From assembly GCA_009617715.1 (NCBI GenBank), contig VTFK01000273.1, positions 62,001 through 126,000 of the forward strand: a stretch of 64,000 nucleotides of DNA, read 5' to 3'. The position numbers and the translations under genes were made by a program. Shown here one piece after another: positions 49,801 to 62,875 of this stretch; positions within the stretch are counted from its first letter, which is position 1, and every line of letters starts with the position of its first letter. The notes beneath the pieces were generated by a model that saw only the letters and a list, made by a program, of their open reading frames with translations, did no database searches and was not told the origin of the DNA. The DNA is from Plectrocnemia conspersa. Lineage: Eukaryota > Arthropoda > Insecta > Trichoptera > Polycentropodidae.

Positions 49801-51456
49801 AGGGTATAATTTCTTTTTAATATTTAATATTGCAAAAATGTAAATTATATCGATATACAGATAAAATGTGTAATAGTATCTGATAGCAGTGTCAAATGAG
49901 GACGAGTCCAGGTTTCTTTGAAAGGGTTGTAACAGGCAGTTAGGATCGATGTGGAGTCCTCGTTGATGCATTTTGAAATGCACGAGTTTCTCTGGTCTCT
50001 GCGGGTCGGCTTGTAGCGCTGGTCTGAGTTGATCGCTCTCTTAAATGAGTTCTAAGTCGAATGCTGATGTAAGTAAGTGTCAAGTCTTATGTGTTTTCGT
50101 GGATGAATCAGGGGAAAAACTTATTTCGATCAACGGCTGTACAGTTAAAACCCCTTGTTAATGTACAATCCTAATGAGGTACGAGTATGTCTTTTGGGTG
50201 GTACCCTTTAAGTGAAACCATTGTGGTCGTTATATTATGTATATGTGGTCATTATAGCAATATTTGGTGCATGACATATTGTGTATTGTTTCTAGACACG
50301 TGTCTTGATGATCATAGAAAAATATAGGTACTTTGTGGAGTTGTTTGGAGTTAAGTTAAATTAATAAAATATTTTTAATGTAGTGCTATTTTACCATTTT
50401 ATAGCATGCAAATTTTTTGCTTCTTGCTATTAAACTGCTATTTTATGCTGAATATTTACACAATTTCGTTTGTCAAAGAATATAAATCCTAATCAAGATA
50501 AGTTAGGGAAAATATATATGGCTCTGAAAACTCTGTTTTTATTTTGATCCTAAGCAAAGTGAAGTTGCAAATAAATTCAACTCTTCAAATATAATATTAT
50601 TGGTGTCTTTTCAAAGTATTTTAAACTGTTCTAAAGAATCTCAAATATCATCAAAAATAATATTTTTAGATTTGAAAATCATTATAAAAAAATGTAATTA
50701 CAATTATTTATGAAATAAAATCTTGACATTGTTGTATAAACAAAGATAATAATTACTACATTATTTCCGCCTTGAATACTGATATTCATATCAAATTAAA
50801 ACATTCTCTATAAATAGAATCACTAATCTATAAATTAAATTATTGTTTTAGGAAGAAAATATTAACGAACGAACACATCTACTAGTGGATCCGGTTAGAA
50901 ATGAGCCGGCACCATCGAAACCGGCTCGCGCAGCTCAGACTCCTCGCAAATCTGACGAACAATCGGCGTTGAGCCGAATCCTCCAAGAAACAGCAACGTA
51001 ATAATTCTCATATATATTTATTTATCAAGATTATTTTTTATAATAAAAAATCTATTTTTAGTAACGTTATCGACGTTGGAGCTCTGGGCACGCACGCTTT
51101 GGAGCCTCACGAGTATAATGAGCGGGTTAAACTATATCAAACACGGCTAACAAGTAGTGGCGGTATTGGTGTTTTACCCGGATCTAACGCATCCAAGACA
51201 ACTTTGCCACAACCGTTACTCTTGAGGGATGTATCTAATGCTGAAAAAGCTGCCATCTTAGCACAAGAGCCGATAGCTCCCCAAGATAAACTATTAGTAA
51301 GTTAACATCTCAAGTATGCATTATTGTAATTGATTATGTATCTAATTGACTCTGTTTTTTCAGATAGGAAATATTTTGAAAACAGCCGTCGGGGCAATGT
51401 CCAAGATAAAAGTAGAACACCGCGAAGACTTAGTCGTGCCGTTTAGGATACCGTAA
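46872..51456 (+). CDS. LAMTOR1: LAMTOR1 (p18), Ragulator lysosomal anchor subunit
   Basis: LAMTOR1 wraps the other Ragulator subunits and anchors the complex, with Rag GTPases and mTORC1, on late endosomes and lysosomes (family knowledge). Four exons, 172 aa: 46872-46916, 50852-50997, 51062-51296 and 51364-51456, all with GT/AG borders and continuous frame. Exon 1 encodes MGCCSSICGKSPDRQ: Gly2 is the N-myristoylation site and Cys3/Cys4 are palmitoylation sites, so the start at 46872 must be used for membrane anchoring. Exon 2 gives NERTHLLVDP, an acidic-dileucine-like sorting motif region, and SALSRILQETA. Exon 3 gives NVIDVGALGTHALEPHEYNE and RVKLYQTRL. Exon 4 ends EDLVVPFRIP, like the human C-terminus. 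Human LAMTOR1 is 161 aa. Intron 1 is 3.9 kb and carries an RTE remnant. A polyadenylation signal lies at 51475 or 51679. Convergent with NDUFAF7. Confidence 0.93.
46917..50851 (+). other. LAMTOR1 intron 1
   Basis: A 3,935-nt phase-0 intron, starting gtatat and ending ttgttttag. A full CRE palindrome, TGACGTCA, lies at 46993-47000, close to the promoter. The rest is AT-rich and contains an RTE endonuclease remnant on the opposite strand at 49.4-49.7 kb. No other gene is recognisable. Confidence 0.85.
49441..49985 (-). pseudogene. RTE-type non-LTR retrotransposon, endonuclease fragment inside LAMTOR1 intron 1
   Basis: The minus strand at 49675-49441 reads NTTFINEYAPTKEENKDRF, a stop, EELQKQCEKILKHDALVILV, GCNAKVDKEDIFREVTG and HESINENSKR. 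This matches the apurinic-type endonuclease of RTE/BovB elements (the CFDP2-like family), whose consensus runs VYAPTE...KD.FY..L......I.KHD..I..GD.NAKVG......VG.....E.N.NG.R. The catalytic GDxNAK has become GCNAK: the Asp is replaced by Cys. With this and two in-frame stops it is dead. Its antisense placement in the intron should not disturb splicing. Sequence to about 49985 may belong to the upstream part of the same copy. Confidence 0.78.
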
Positions 51457-51474
51457 ATATTTGATGCATCACAA

Positions 51475-51480
51475 AATAAA
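51475..51480 (+). terminator. AATAAA, possible polyadenylation signal of LAMTOR1
   Basis: It lies 19 nt behind the stop codon. A second AATAAA at 51679-51684 would give a 3' UTR of more usual length, so either may serve. Confidence 0.45.
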
Positions 51481-51840
51481 TAATCTAATCACATTTTCAG
51501 ATCTATAGCTTGTTATTTAGTGGGTTAACATTAAAACGTAATTGACGTACAGGGTTAATTTTGAGGAAGATTTCGACATTTATAAATTTGTAGTAACAGC
51601 TATTTAAAATATGTTTTATATAGCTGTCTCAAATTTTATAAAAGTATACTTTTAAAAAACACATTAAATGAGCGTACAATAAAACTGGTTAATGTTTATT
51701 AAACACTAAAAAAAGCTCAATAACTTTAATAATATTCTCATTTATTCCTTTATTTCTAAATTGTATTTTTATTGTTTTTCCTTATTATTATCATATTGTC
51801 TAATCTACATATATGTGTAATTGTATACCAAACGTTTCTT

Positions 51841-51846
51841 TTTATT
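51841..51846 (-). terminator. AATAAA polyadenylation signal, probably for NDUFAF7
   Basis: AATAAA on the minus strand about 100 nt beyond the NDUFAF7 stop codon, within the 490-bp gap to LAMTOR1. Confidence 0.5.
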
Positions 51847-51946
51847 ATATATAGGCTATAAATATTGTAAAATAATTATATTTTAATAAAAAGTCTGACA
51901 AATAAATATTTCTTTCTATTTTTTTGTCTACATAATGATAATACAA

Positions 51947-54593
<2,647 letters not shown>

Positions 54594-54599
54594 TTAAAT

Positions 54600-55599
54600 T
54601 CCTAACCTGTAGTGACAGCTGTCATTTTGGTAGGCCTTAAGAAAAAAATTTTCGACCAGTAAATTATATAAGAACTATGGATTAAATATATTTTTTAAAA
54701 CTATTACATTTATTTCACTTACCATAGATAACCAATACTAAGTTTTACTAGTTGTATCCATTTCATGACTCTTTGAATTATTTTTCTTTTATATTTACTA
54801 AAAAATACGTATTTATATAAATGAAAAAAATATGCTAACAAATAAAATAAAGTAAAGCAACATGCATAAATAATCTCATATATTTAGAAGAGGAAGGTCA
54901 GCGAAATTGTGATAGTGTGAAACAAACAGGTGATATTATTTTTAAAAGATGCTTAAGGAAAGTAAAGTTAATTTTATGCAGTAAGTATTATATTGCAAAA
55001 AAATCATAGACGTACTGCCAGGTTAATCAATTTTGAATTACCTTTATAGCACGTAAGTTATAAAACATCTTTCAGATTATCGTTCACTGGTTGATGATAT
55101 TAGATTTATAACTTATAATGTAAATGAAAATTTGTAGTTTATCTGTAAATATTGTTTATTGTTATTTCATTGTTGAAAATATTTTTAAATATAAAATGAT
55201 GATATTTAACTTCTAAAATATTAGACAATGAACAGTTTATTGATTTAGCGAAAAAATTTAAATTTAGCCCCCAAAAAAGTCAATCATTTAATTGGTTTAA
55301 GACTATGATTGTGTCTTTATTTATAAAACAGTGCATTTAAAAACAAGCAAAATAATAAAAAAATCCTTAAAAATATATTTTTAAAAAAATTCGAGAAAGT
55401 ATTTATGTTATTTTTAATAAAATGTATTAAAAACGAAATATAAAATAAATTGTATTTTTCGACACATAAAATATATCGATTTTTAAAAATTATTATATCA
55501 TAAAAATAAACAATTTAAGAATTGCTATATTTGAGAATTTTATTCTATTCTAATTGGATTTTTTCTTTGTATTTGAAAGTGGTTTAGCAGCTGTTCGCG
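54600..55599. other. Intergenic between NDUFAF7 and the 55.7 kb promoter
   Basis: AT-rich and featureless apart from the NDUFAF7 promoter region directly upstream of 54566. Confidence 0.45.
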
Positions 55600-56080
55600 A
55601 ATCATAGACAATACACAATAGACTAGTGACGTCAAAGGCATGACCTTGCTAGTTTGTAAACAGACACACGTTGGGTTGGGTTCGCGTCGTCGTTGCTGCT
55701 GCAAAACATGGATTATCAAGTGCTGACTATTCTCGAGGAGGACATCGCAATGGTAAGCTTCGATTTTTGATATTTTCCGACCCGATCGACGCCTATTTTG
55801 AGCTCACGCGAACGGGTTTCGTCCTCGATGGTGGAAATTCCTTTCATGTCGATCCTCTTCCGCACGAGCGAACGTCAAAAGCTCGTGCGTTCGCTAGTGG
55901 TAGATTGTAAATCTCGAAAATATGCTTATCATGCTGAATTCCTTTGTATTTGTTTATGTGTCCGTATTGACAATCTGCGCGCAGGTAAAGCAGTGCTCTG
56001 TTTTACCGCTATTTTGATTGTATAACCGTGTGACGTTTGTCGTCAAGATGGCGGACTGTTTTGACCGTCACGTGATTCTT
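55600..56080 (+). promoter_or_regulatory. CpG-rich promoter region
   Basis: A GC-rich island with a perfect CRE, TGACGTCA, at 55627-55634, about 75 nt before the first coding exon. Behind it lie AAGATGGCGGAC at 56045-56056, a YY1-type site, and CACGTG, an E-box, at 56069-56074. Together with the following ATG exon and its splice donor this looks like an active plus-strand promoter. The motifs are seen; their use is inference. Confidence 0.5.
55708..55752 (+). CDS. First coding exon of an unassigned plus-strand gene (15 codons)
   Basis: ATG at 55708 in a good context (AAAACATGG) opens MDYQVLTILEEDIAM, then a fitting donor (ATG|gtaagc) at 55753. Without splicing the frame stops after five more codons (MVSFDF-stop counting from the last Met), which supports an intron here. 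No matching second exon was recognised up to the right edge, so the gene probably continues beyond the window with long introns. I do not recognise the N-terminus. The CpG-rich setting and CRE upstream support a real gene start. Confidence 0.45.
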
Positions 56081-58385
56081 TTAGGTTATGCCATACGATT
56101 TCTTTGTTTATAATGCTTTGATTTATTTTTTCAAATATATTATTGGTAATTAGTTGTTCAATTACGGTGCTTTGTAATGAGAAAATCATATCAACTTTAT
56201 ACATTATAATTATATATAATAATAATTGTATATTGCTGAATATATATAATATTGATCAACATGTCAGTGGTTGTAAACCACAAGTATATATGATGAATAT
56301 TTCTTAAATCAAAATATTGTATATTATCACCATTATTAACATGAATCTTAAAACTAGAAGATATTATATTCACATAAAATAACTATAAATAGGCTTACCA
56401 TATTTATGAAACTTTAAACCGGGACAGCTACAAAAAAAGGTTATTCCGGAAATTTTTACATTTTGAGATGCTGAGATGATGTGCTAGGCTGGAACGCTAG
56501 TGAGAACTAAAAAATAGGTTGTCATAATGTTTTATTTTAGGATATTGAGATGTGTAAACTGGATGGCAGGATGCTAAAAAAAAGGTCATCATAGAAATTT
56601 TGTGAAACCGGGACCGATGTGTGTAACCGGGACCGAAAGTGTGAAACTGGGAGGTATGGTTGAATGAATTCTTAAATCCATATTACGTAAAAATAATATA
56701 GATGGCATATTAAATCGTGATAAAATATAATTTCTTTTATTATTATATTAGGGCCGATATTTATGTGGTAAATATACTGTTAAAACTACATGCATATTGT
56801 AAATATAATTATCGTTTTAACATTTAATTCAATTATATATTTTTTTTAAAGTAATTAATTATTTTAATTTAAAAAAAAAATACAAATAAAAAAATGTTGG
56901 CTAATAAATTTTATATTTTACTGAATCGCTAGATGGCGTGTTTAGTAAATATTATTTTGTATAAAAATCAATTTAATTTTTTTTATACCATAAATTGGTT
57001 AAAACTATTGCACCTATTCAAACTTAATTTCCTATTTTTATTATTTTAAACCATTTTACCATAAATTTTAATAATCGGTGATTTAACAAGTCTACCTTTG
57101 CTTTTTCTGTTATTTATGCAATAATTAATAATTATAAAATAGCTATTTTGAGATTATGTATTTTTTATTTGTATTGATTAAAATTCTTTAAATGTTTATT
57201 TACATCGATTAAAATATCTCAATTGAAATAAGATATTGTAGAGGTTTTCTCTTATCACTAGGAGAATGTAAAAGCACCACCAGTAAAATAGTTTGTTCAG
57301 TGATTATTGCGTAAACGAAAATTGCACATGGCGAAAATTTTGAACAAAAATTCTGTTCATAAATGATCTATATAAACATAAAATGTCTATATATAACAGA
57401 CGTTAATATTAATTTAATTTTAAAATATTATGTTTTAAGACTATTTTAAAATTAAATTGGTATGATATTTACACAATTTTTTACTTAAAAATAGAGAAAA
57501 ATATAAAGCATGTAAAATTAAAAATTAAATATATTTGACAATAAACAATCATCTATGTTCAGAATTTTCGTTTGCGCATAAATCCAGTCATCAAAAAGTT
57601 TGTATCAAATCAATATAGATTATATGATAATATAAAACAAATAAGATGAAGTTTAGTTTGCCAGATTTATATGCTTAAGAAAAAAAACATAAAAAAAGCT
57701 AAAGTTACAGCTCGCACTGCATTTAGGCTTGTTGGCATTTGTTTTGTGCAATGCACTAATGCCTTGTATCTAAACACAATAATAATTTTTAGGGTTTTGA
57801 TACAGATCTATTGTGCCATTTAGACGTCAGAATATTTATTATTATACCAACATACAGATGTAATTTTGGTGTCAGTATTGACCGGCGTTGTTGAATGCGG
57901 AAAGGGTAGTTCTTGAAGTAGTGATGTTGTAAAATTGAACCCTTGTTTGTGTCTCGAAATACGTGTGTTAAAGTAAGTCTGACGATTTGCCCTCTTTGAT
58001 ATTTTCTTTTGCTGATTAAACTGTGAATACAGAAATTTGAAAAATAGGAAAAAGTATAATTTATACCGATTAGGCCGTGTGTAAAATTCCGACTATAATG
58101 CCCCCCCCCCCCCATTAATGAAGCATTACGATGTTTTCTGGGTGGCTCTTTATGAACGAGACCACTGTAGTAGCTTCCTCATGACAGTAAAAAATATTCT
58201 TTAAAATTTTAATGTTTATAGTTTTTTCGGTTCTTTTATCTAAAAAGTTCAAAATTATAAACAAGAACTAGGTAGGTTTCTGTATATAAAAGGGTGTACA
58301 AAAAAGTTTCTTTCTGTCATTTCAATAACTTATATAACTATTATAAAACAAAGCTACGAACTATTATTTTTAATATATCTATTTA
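56081..58385. other. AT-rich, no exon seen; probably intron of the 55.7 kb gene
   Basis: Contains a (C)13 run at 58101-58113. The block 58138-58172 ('tgggtggctctttatgaacg' and on) resembles 50195-50232 in LAMTOR1 intron 1, so a small dispersed repeat is present. The 108-codon minus frame at 57789-58115 begins in the poly-C run and has no known domain. Confidence 0.4.
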
Positions 58386-58389
58386 AAAA

Positions 58390-58995
58390 AAATATAATTT
58401 TAGTTTGTGACCTGCTTACTTTTTTTTCTACGTTTTTTTAAATTTAGCTACGTTTTTTTTCAATTTTTGGATTAGTCCCTATTTTGCAACAAAATGGTCT
58501 GGATAACAAACTCAATCGAGATATTTACAAAATATATTTTTAAAATAAGTTTCATGTCGATATAATTAAAAGTACGTCGTTATCGTTTCTTTGAAGTTCG
58601 TTATATTCCACGTAAGTGACAACATTTTTTTAGTTTTTATGTTATTTATTTTTCGATTTTAAAACGTTTTTGACCTCTTTACTGTTTTCCTAATATATTT
58701 TACGAATGTTTTGTATAGCCGCGTTTTTAAAACAAGATGACGGATGAAACTTAACGAGGATATTAACAATATCTATTTTTAGAACAAGGTAGTTATCTTG
58801 TCCTCAAAAATCAACATAAATGACAAGAAATTTAAAAATAACATTTTGTTTTTAATTTATATTTTAAAACGTTTTTTTGCTTCCTTACTAAGTTACGAAT
58901 TTAATTTTTTTTGTTTAGTCGCCATTTTGAAATAATATGATGGTTCAGAGTGGCTAGTGATTTTTACAAGGTCTATTCTTAGAAAAAGTTAAAAC
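58390..58995. repeat. Degenerate tandem repeat, about three units of roughly 200-235 bp
   Basis: Three successive units share 'tag(t/c)c...ttttgaaacaa.atg', then 'gat.aaac...cgaggatatt', then 'acaa.atctatttttagaac', at about 58473, 58717 and 58916. Between them recur 'ttttaaaacgttttt' and 'ttactg...cctaatat'. The units are strongly diverged and non-coding. Confidence 0.6.
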
Positions 58996-59499
58996 ACACA
59001 TGGTGTTATATGAAAATGGGGTATTGATTACAATTTTTGAGATAATACATAAAGCAAATTTTACCACTACTAATGATAATAATCGATGAATTATAAGAAT
59101 TGTAATTTTATAATAATTCGCTTATTATCAAAAGTTGAAACTAAAATGGCGTTAACTTTGCGATTTTAAAGATGCGAACAAATGCGTCAAAGAGTTTGTA
59201 TATTTCATTTTCTTTGTCTTTATTTTCAACGTATTTCTAAATATATGTACTGTTTTTGTAAAATAGACATCATTTAAAAAAATAACGTTCGTATTCATAT
59301 AAATTAAAATATATGAATGACGCATATATGCGTTATCCGCATCTGCGCAAGAAATTTAAATAACGCATGTATACGTGCCCCGATGATAAAAAATAATAAG
59401 GCTATGTGAGTTGTGACATATTGTTCCAAAATTAGAGCCGTTTAAAAGTTTGGGAAGCACTGTTGTAGATTATTACAACAGCGCATATGAAAACCAACA

Positions 59500-60065
59500 G
59501 GCGAAATTTGGCCCTAGCAACAAAAATTAATAACACCGGCGCGTAATATCTGTCTCCGTGCGTAAATAAACGTTCTATGCGAGAAGCGTGAGCCACGTTG
59601 AATTAACAGTTCATTTATTGTTTTTTTAAAGACGCCGAACCAAAGGTCGTCGACCCTTCACACTGTTTCGAATTTGGTCGTAGGGCGCTCTGCGTCGACC
59701 ATGTCCATTCAAAGAGTATTCAAACACCCGATATATATATATATATATGTTTATGTATATATAATTAAATATCGGAACGTCGCAGTTTTTGGCCCATAGT
59801 ACGCGCGCACACTGTCGCACTTGCTTACTGCGCAGCGAGCGTACGAATATCAGGCGGTCGAATAAAGTTACGTCGGTGTATGCGTAACGTGTATGTATGT
59901 ATCGGTGTGTGTGTCACGTCCAGACAACAGACAGAAAAACGGCGTTTTGCGTCGCAACTTTGTAAAGTTGCTGTTTAAAACTTGGGAGTCGCCGGAATGA
60001 CCTCTAATTCAGACAATTGCAAATAGAGAGAAAAAATCGAAAGAGTGCGTCCCACGCGTAGCATT
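59500..60065. promoter_or_regulatory. CpG-rich island
   Basis: Many CpGs in sequence otherwise of ordinary AT content. It includes a TA repeat at 59732-59748 and a perfect hairpin, GCAACTTT-gt-AAAGTTGC, at 59954-59971. No open frame of note and no clear splice donor. Possibly an alternative promoter or an enhancer of the 55.7 kb gene. Confidence 0.3.
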
Positions 60066-60404
60066 AATGTTTTTTTGTACGAGATGTTGTAGAAGTTTGT
60101 CAATGTATATGTGTAAAAGGTTTCAAGTAGGGGTTTTGAGGTATTCTAATAAAAACTCTCGGAGAATCCCTCTTTACAACATTCTAATGAAATTTAGATT
60201 TGTCGCAATTGCACCTGATGTTCAACTGTGGGTCGTATAGTTCGAGTTTAAATTGGTTAGTACTTATTTGGTCGATGTTTTAATCTACTTTTGGTTAGTA
60301 TAATTAAATTTGTTAAATTTTTTAGTTATTTTTTAATATTTTTTTTAATAGTTATAGCTTCATTATTTTTTTTTAATTATTCTACATATACTACAATTGA
60401 TTGA

Positions 60405-60625
60405 TAAATATAAAAAAATATAGTAATGATTTTAATTTCTATAAATTTGCTTAAAATAAAAACAGGAGTAATGATAAGTATATCGAATGTATATCCGTAT
60501 CATGTGATTTAAAAGAGCTAATAGTAGGGGCGCGTAAACCCCAACGTGCCATCATTCTCCGTTATGAATAATAATTAAATGGATAGCTGTCGAACTGACT
60601 CTGTTAACGCAAATAGGGTATAGAT
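60405..60625 (+). repeat. SINE-like repeat R3, copy 4
   Basis: Begins 'aaaaaaatatagtaatgatt', contains 'aggagtaatgataagtatat', 'cgtatatccgtatcatgtga' and 'aagagctaatagtaggggcg', and ends 'gaactgactctgttaacgca'. It matches copy 1 over its whole length and copy 2 over 150 bp. It lies directly before the Jockey remnant. Confidence 0.75.
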
Positions 60626-60684
60626 ATATTTGATCAACAACACGATGAACTTAAACGATATACAAACTTTTTAAATTCACGACA

Positions 60685-61070
60685 GATGTAATAAAATCTC
60701 TCGAAGTGAATGCCCTAATTTATGTAATATATACAGATATAGAGAAGGCTTTTGATAAAGCGAATGTTTTTTTCAAGACCTAGTAAGGTACTTTAATAAT
60801 TTGCTGATTATTAGTAATACTCAGAAGAGTATTTTAGTTATGCCCAGGAGGGTCCGCAAGGATCTAATTCTGGTCCACTACTTTTTCACTCGAAATTTGT
60901 ATTATATGCTGACGATTAAAAATGTTTAAATTCATTATGGCCATTACTGATGCTTGATCTCTACTATATGATCTGGATTCTTTGTTGAGATATGTTTCGA
61001 TAAATCGTTTAAAGTTCAGCATGAATAAATGTCATGTAAAATCTTCAAAAATAAAAATATAGGACGATCA
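60685..61070 (+). pseudogene. Jockey-like non-LTR reverse transcriptase remnant with YADD
   Basis: Plus-strand blocks in the right order are KFTTDVIKSLEVNALIYV, then IYTDIEKAFDKAN (first catalytic Asp), QEGPQGSNSGPLLFH (from VPQGSxLGPLLF), KFVLYADD-stop at 60893-60919 (YADD active site at 60905-60916), and SLLRYVSINRLKFSMNKCHV. These are hallmarks of Jockey/CR1-group reverse transcriptases. Frames change between blocks and a stop follows YADD, so it is inactive. The first block closely resembles the minus-strand copy at 13.9 kb, and the last resembles 36995-37020. Confidence 0.78.
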
Positions 61071-61189
61071 TCTTATTTAAAAAATAATATAACATTTATA
61101 AATATGCAATAAATTATTTATTTTAGAAATATCTTATAAAATATCTCGCTCGCACATAAATTATTGCACAGGTTAGGTGCGAGCTAGCG

Positions 61190-61400
61190 TTGGTCAGAAC
61201 TGTGAACACCCCATGAATAACTCTAAAAAAATTATTCTGACCGTCTGTCAAAATAATTCTTACCATTTTATATATATAGATTCTAACAATATTTATTCTG
61301 GTCGCTTATATTCTGATTGATATATTCTGACTTTTTAATATTAATTCTGATTCGTGTAATATAAATTCTGAGAACAACCGTATTAAAATTCTGACCAGAA
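61190..61400 (+). repeat. Cluster of nine ATTCTGA-like motifs
   Basis: ATTCTGA or one-base variants occur at 61234, 61256, 61280, 61295, 61310, 61324, 61344, 61365 and 61388, spaced 14-24 bp. The outermost forms invert: GGTCAGAA at about 61193 and TTCTGACC at 61389. It looks like a decayed short satellite or a multi-site binding cluster. Confidence 0.6.
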
Positions 61401-62069
61401 AAATATAAGCCAGATTCTTTTCTAATATGGCATCAAATGTGAGCTGAAAAATGTAGTTCCATGTATATAACATATGATCCTTAACATATTAAGATAAGGA
61501 TTGTTAATATGGAATCCGAGTACCATGAAGTATTACTATTCTAAGATATATATATATATATATATATCTATAATATAACAATTAATTGTTGGTCTTGGCT
61601 TAGAAGCAAAAAAGGTTTCTAATAGTAAATTTAGGACAATTGTTGGCCTATAGGTAAATGGGAAGTACGAAACAGAGAACTCATAGAAGTGACGAGAGGG
61701 TAACATAAATTCCAATTAAAGAACACTCTTATAATAAAATTCCAATTTTAATTCAATTCTAATATGGCACAATTAATTCAATGGACTTAAACTCCATATA
61801 TACATATATTATATAAATATGTAGCAAAGCAAGGCAAATCATAAATTATAAAAGTTACCAAGTGTAGGTCGAGAGATACGGAAAGGTATATCTTTGTAAT
61901 TATAAATTAATACAGTTAATATGTAATTTGTTAAATTAATGTAATCGTTAATGCCACAGATGGTTTGCATCACATATACACAAAGCCTAAATAATGATCT
62001 AAGACACATTATCTTAATGTCATTTGTAAAAATAAATAAAACGTATCTATGACTATTAAAATGATTATT
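61401..62069. other. Intergenic or intronic, AT-rich
   Basis: Contains a TA repeat at 61546-61568. No gene recognised. Confidence 0.4.
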
Positions 62070-62875
62070 TTTCTTGTAATATTTTTTTAAAAGCGCTACA
62101 AACACTTCCTGCAATGTATAGATGAGAGGCAAACAGCAATGGATTCCAATACAAATTATTTATTTAGTGGCGCTTACCCTTACTGTTTTTCTTATTATTA
62201 TGTATACAAACTTATGCTCCAAAATACGCTCTTTTTGGTGCTGTGTGGCCAAAGAAACTTCAACGTACTGCGCGGCCAAACGTTGAACTAAAATAATGGT
62301 TTAAAAGTCAAATTCGCGCTGCGAAACTTTTTCTTTAGGCATTGTAGGTATTGCTAATTTTAAGTCTGACTGTTTTTTCCCCCAACTCATTCTACACAGT
62401 ATAAATTTGGCGTTTAAATATTGAAACGCTAATATTTTCGATGATGTGTTGCCTACCCTGCGTTGCGCACATTGATTTTTATGTATAAAAAGTTTTTAAT
62501 TTCAAATTATTCATAAATTCACGTATATAAATAAATAAAGCAATGAGTTTTTCGCTTCTTTGAACAACGAAATATGTAGACGCCTCTAGAAAGTGACATT
62601 AGCTTGATGGACGGCTTTCTGAGGTCAAATTGTGCAACGGGAATATTGTAGCCTTACTGTGCTTTTTGTCTTCTGGTGATATATTGTTTCCCGTGACCGT
62701 TTCGCAACATAGAAATATTCTTTCAATGCATCGGAGAATAATTGCGTATTATTTATGACGTAGCGAGGACTGTGGCGTGGTCCCATCCTTTACATTCTAT
62801 TGTCTTATTCATTCTATTGATGAATGATCATCCTTGGTTACGGCAATTTACTGCGTGAGTTTCTAAAATGAGAAC
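62070..62875 (-). mobile_element. Unclassified mobile-element copy E2 (inverted relative to E1 at 31 kb)
   Basis: 62575-62870 in complement matches 30990-31300, including 'ctgatgcattgaaagaatat'-like and 'acaatatatcaccaga' stretches and SDALKEYFYVAKR in translation. 62150-62070 matches 32185-32265. The middle is shorter than in E1. Stops interrupt the frame. Confidence 0.5.

Noticed and set aside
57789..58115. 108-codon minus-strand frame starting in the poly-C run
   Set aside because: Its start lies in a (C)13 homopolymer and no domain is recognisable.
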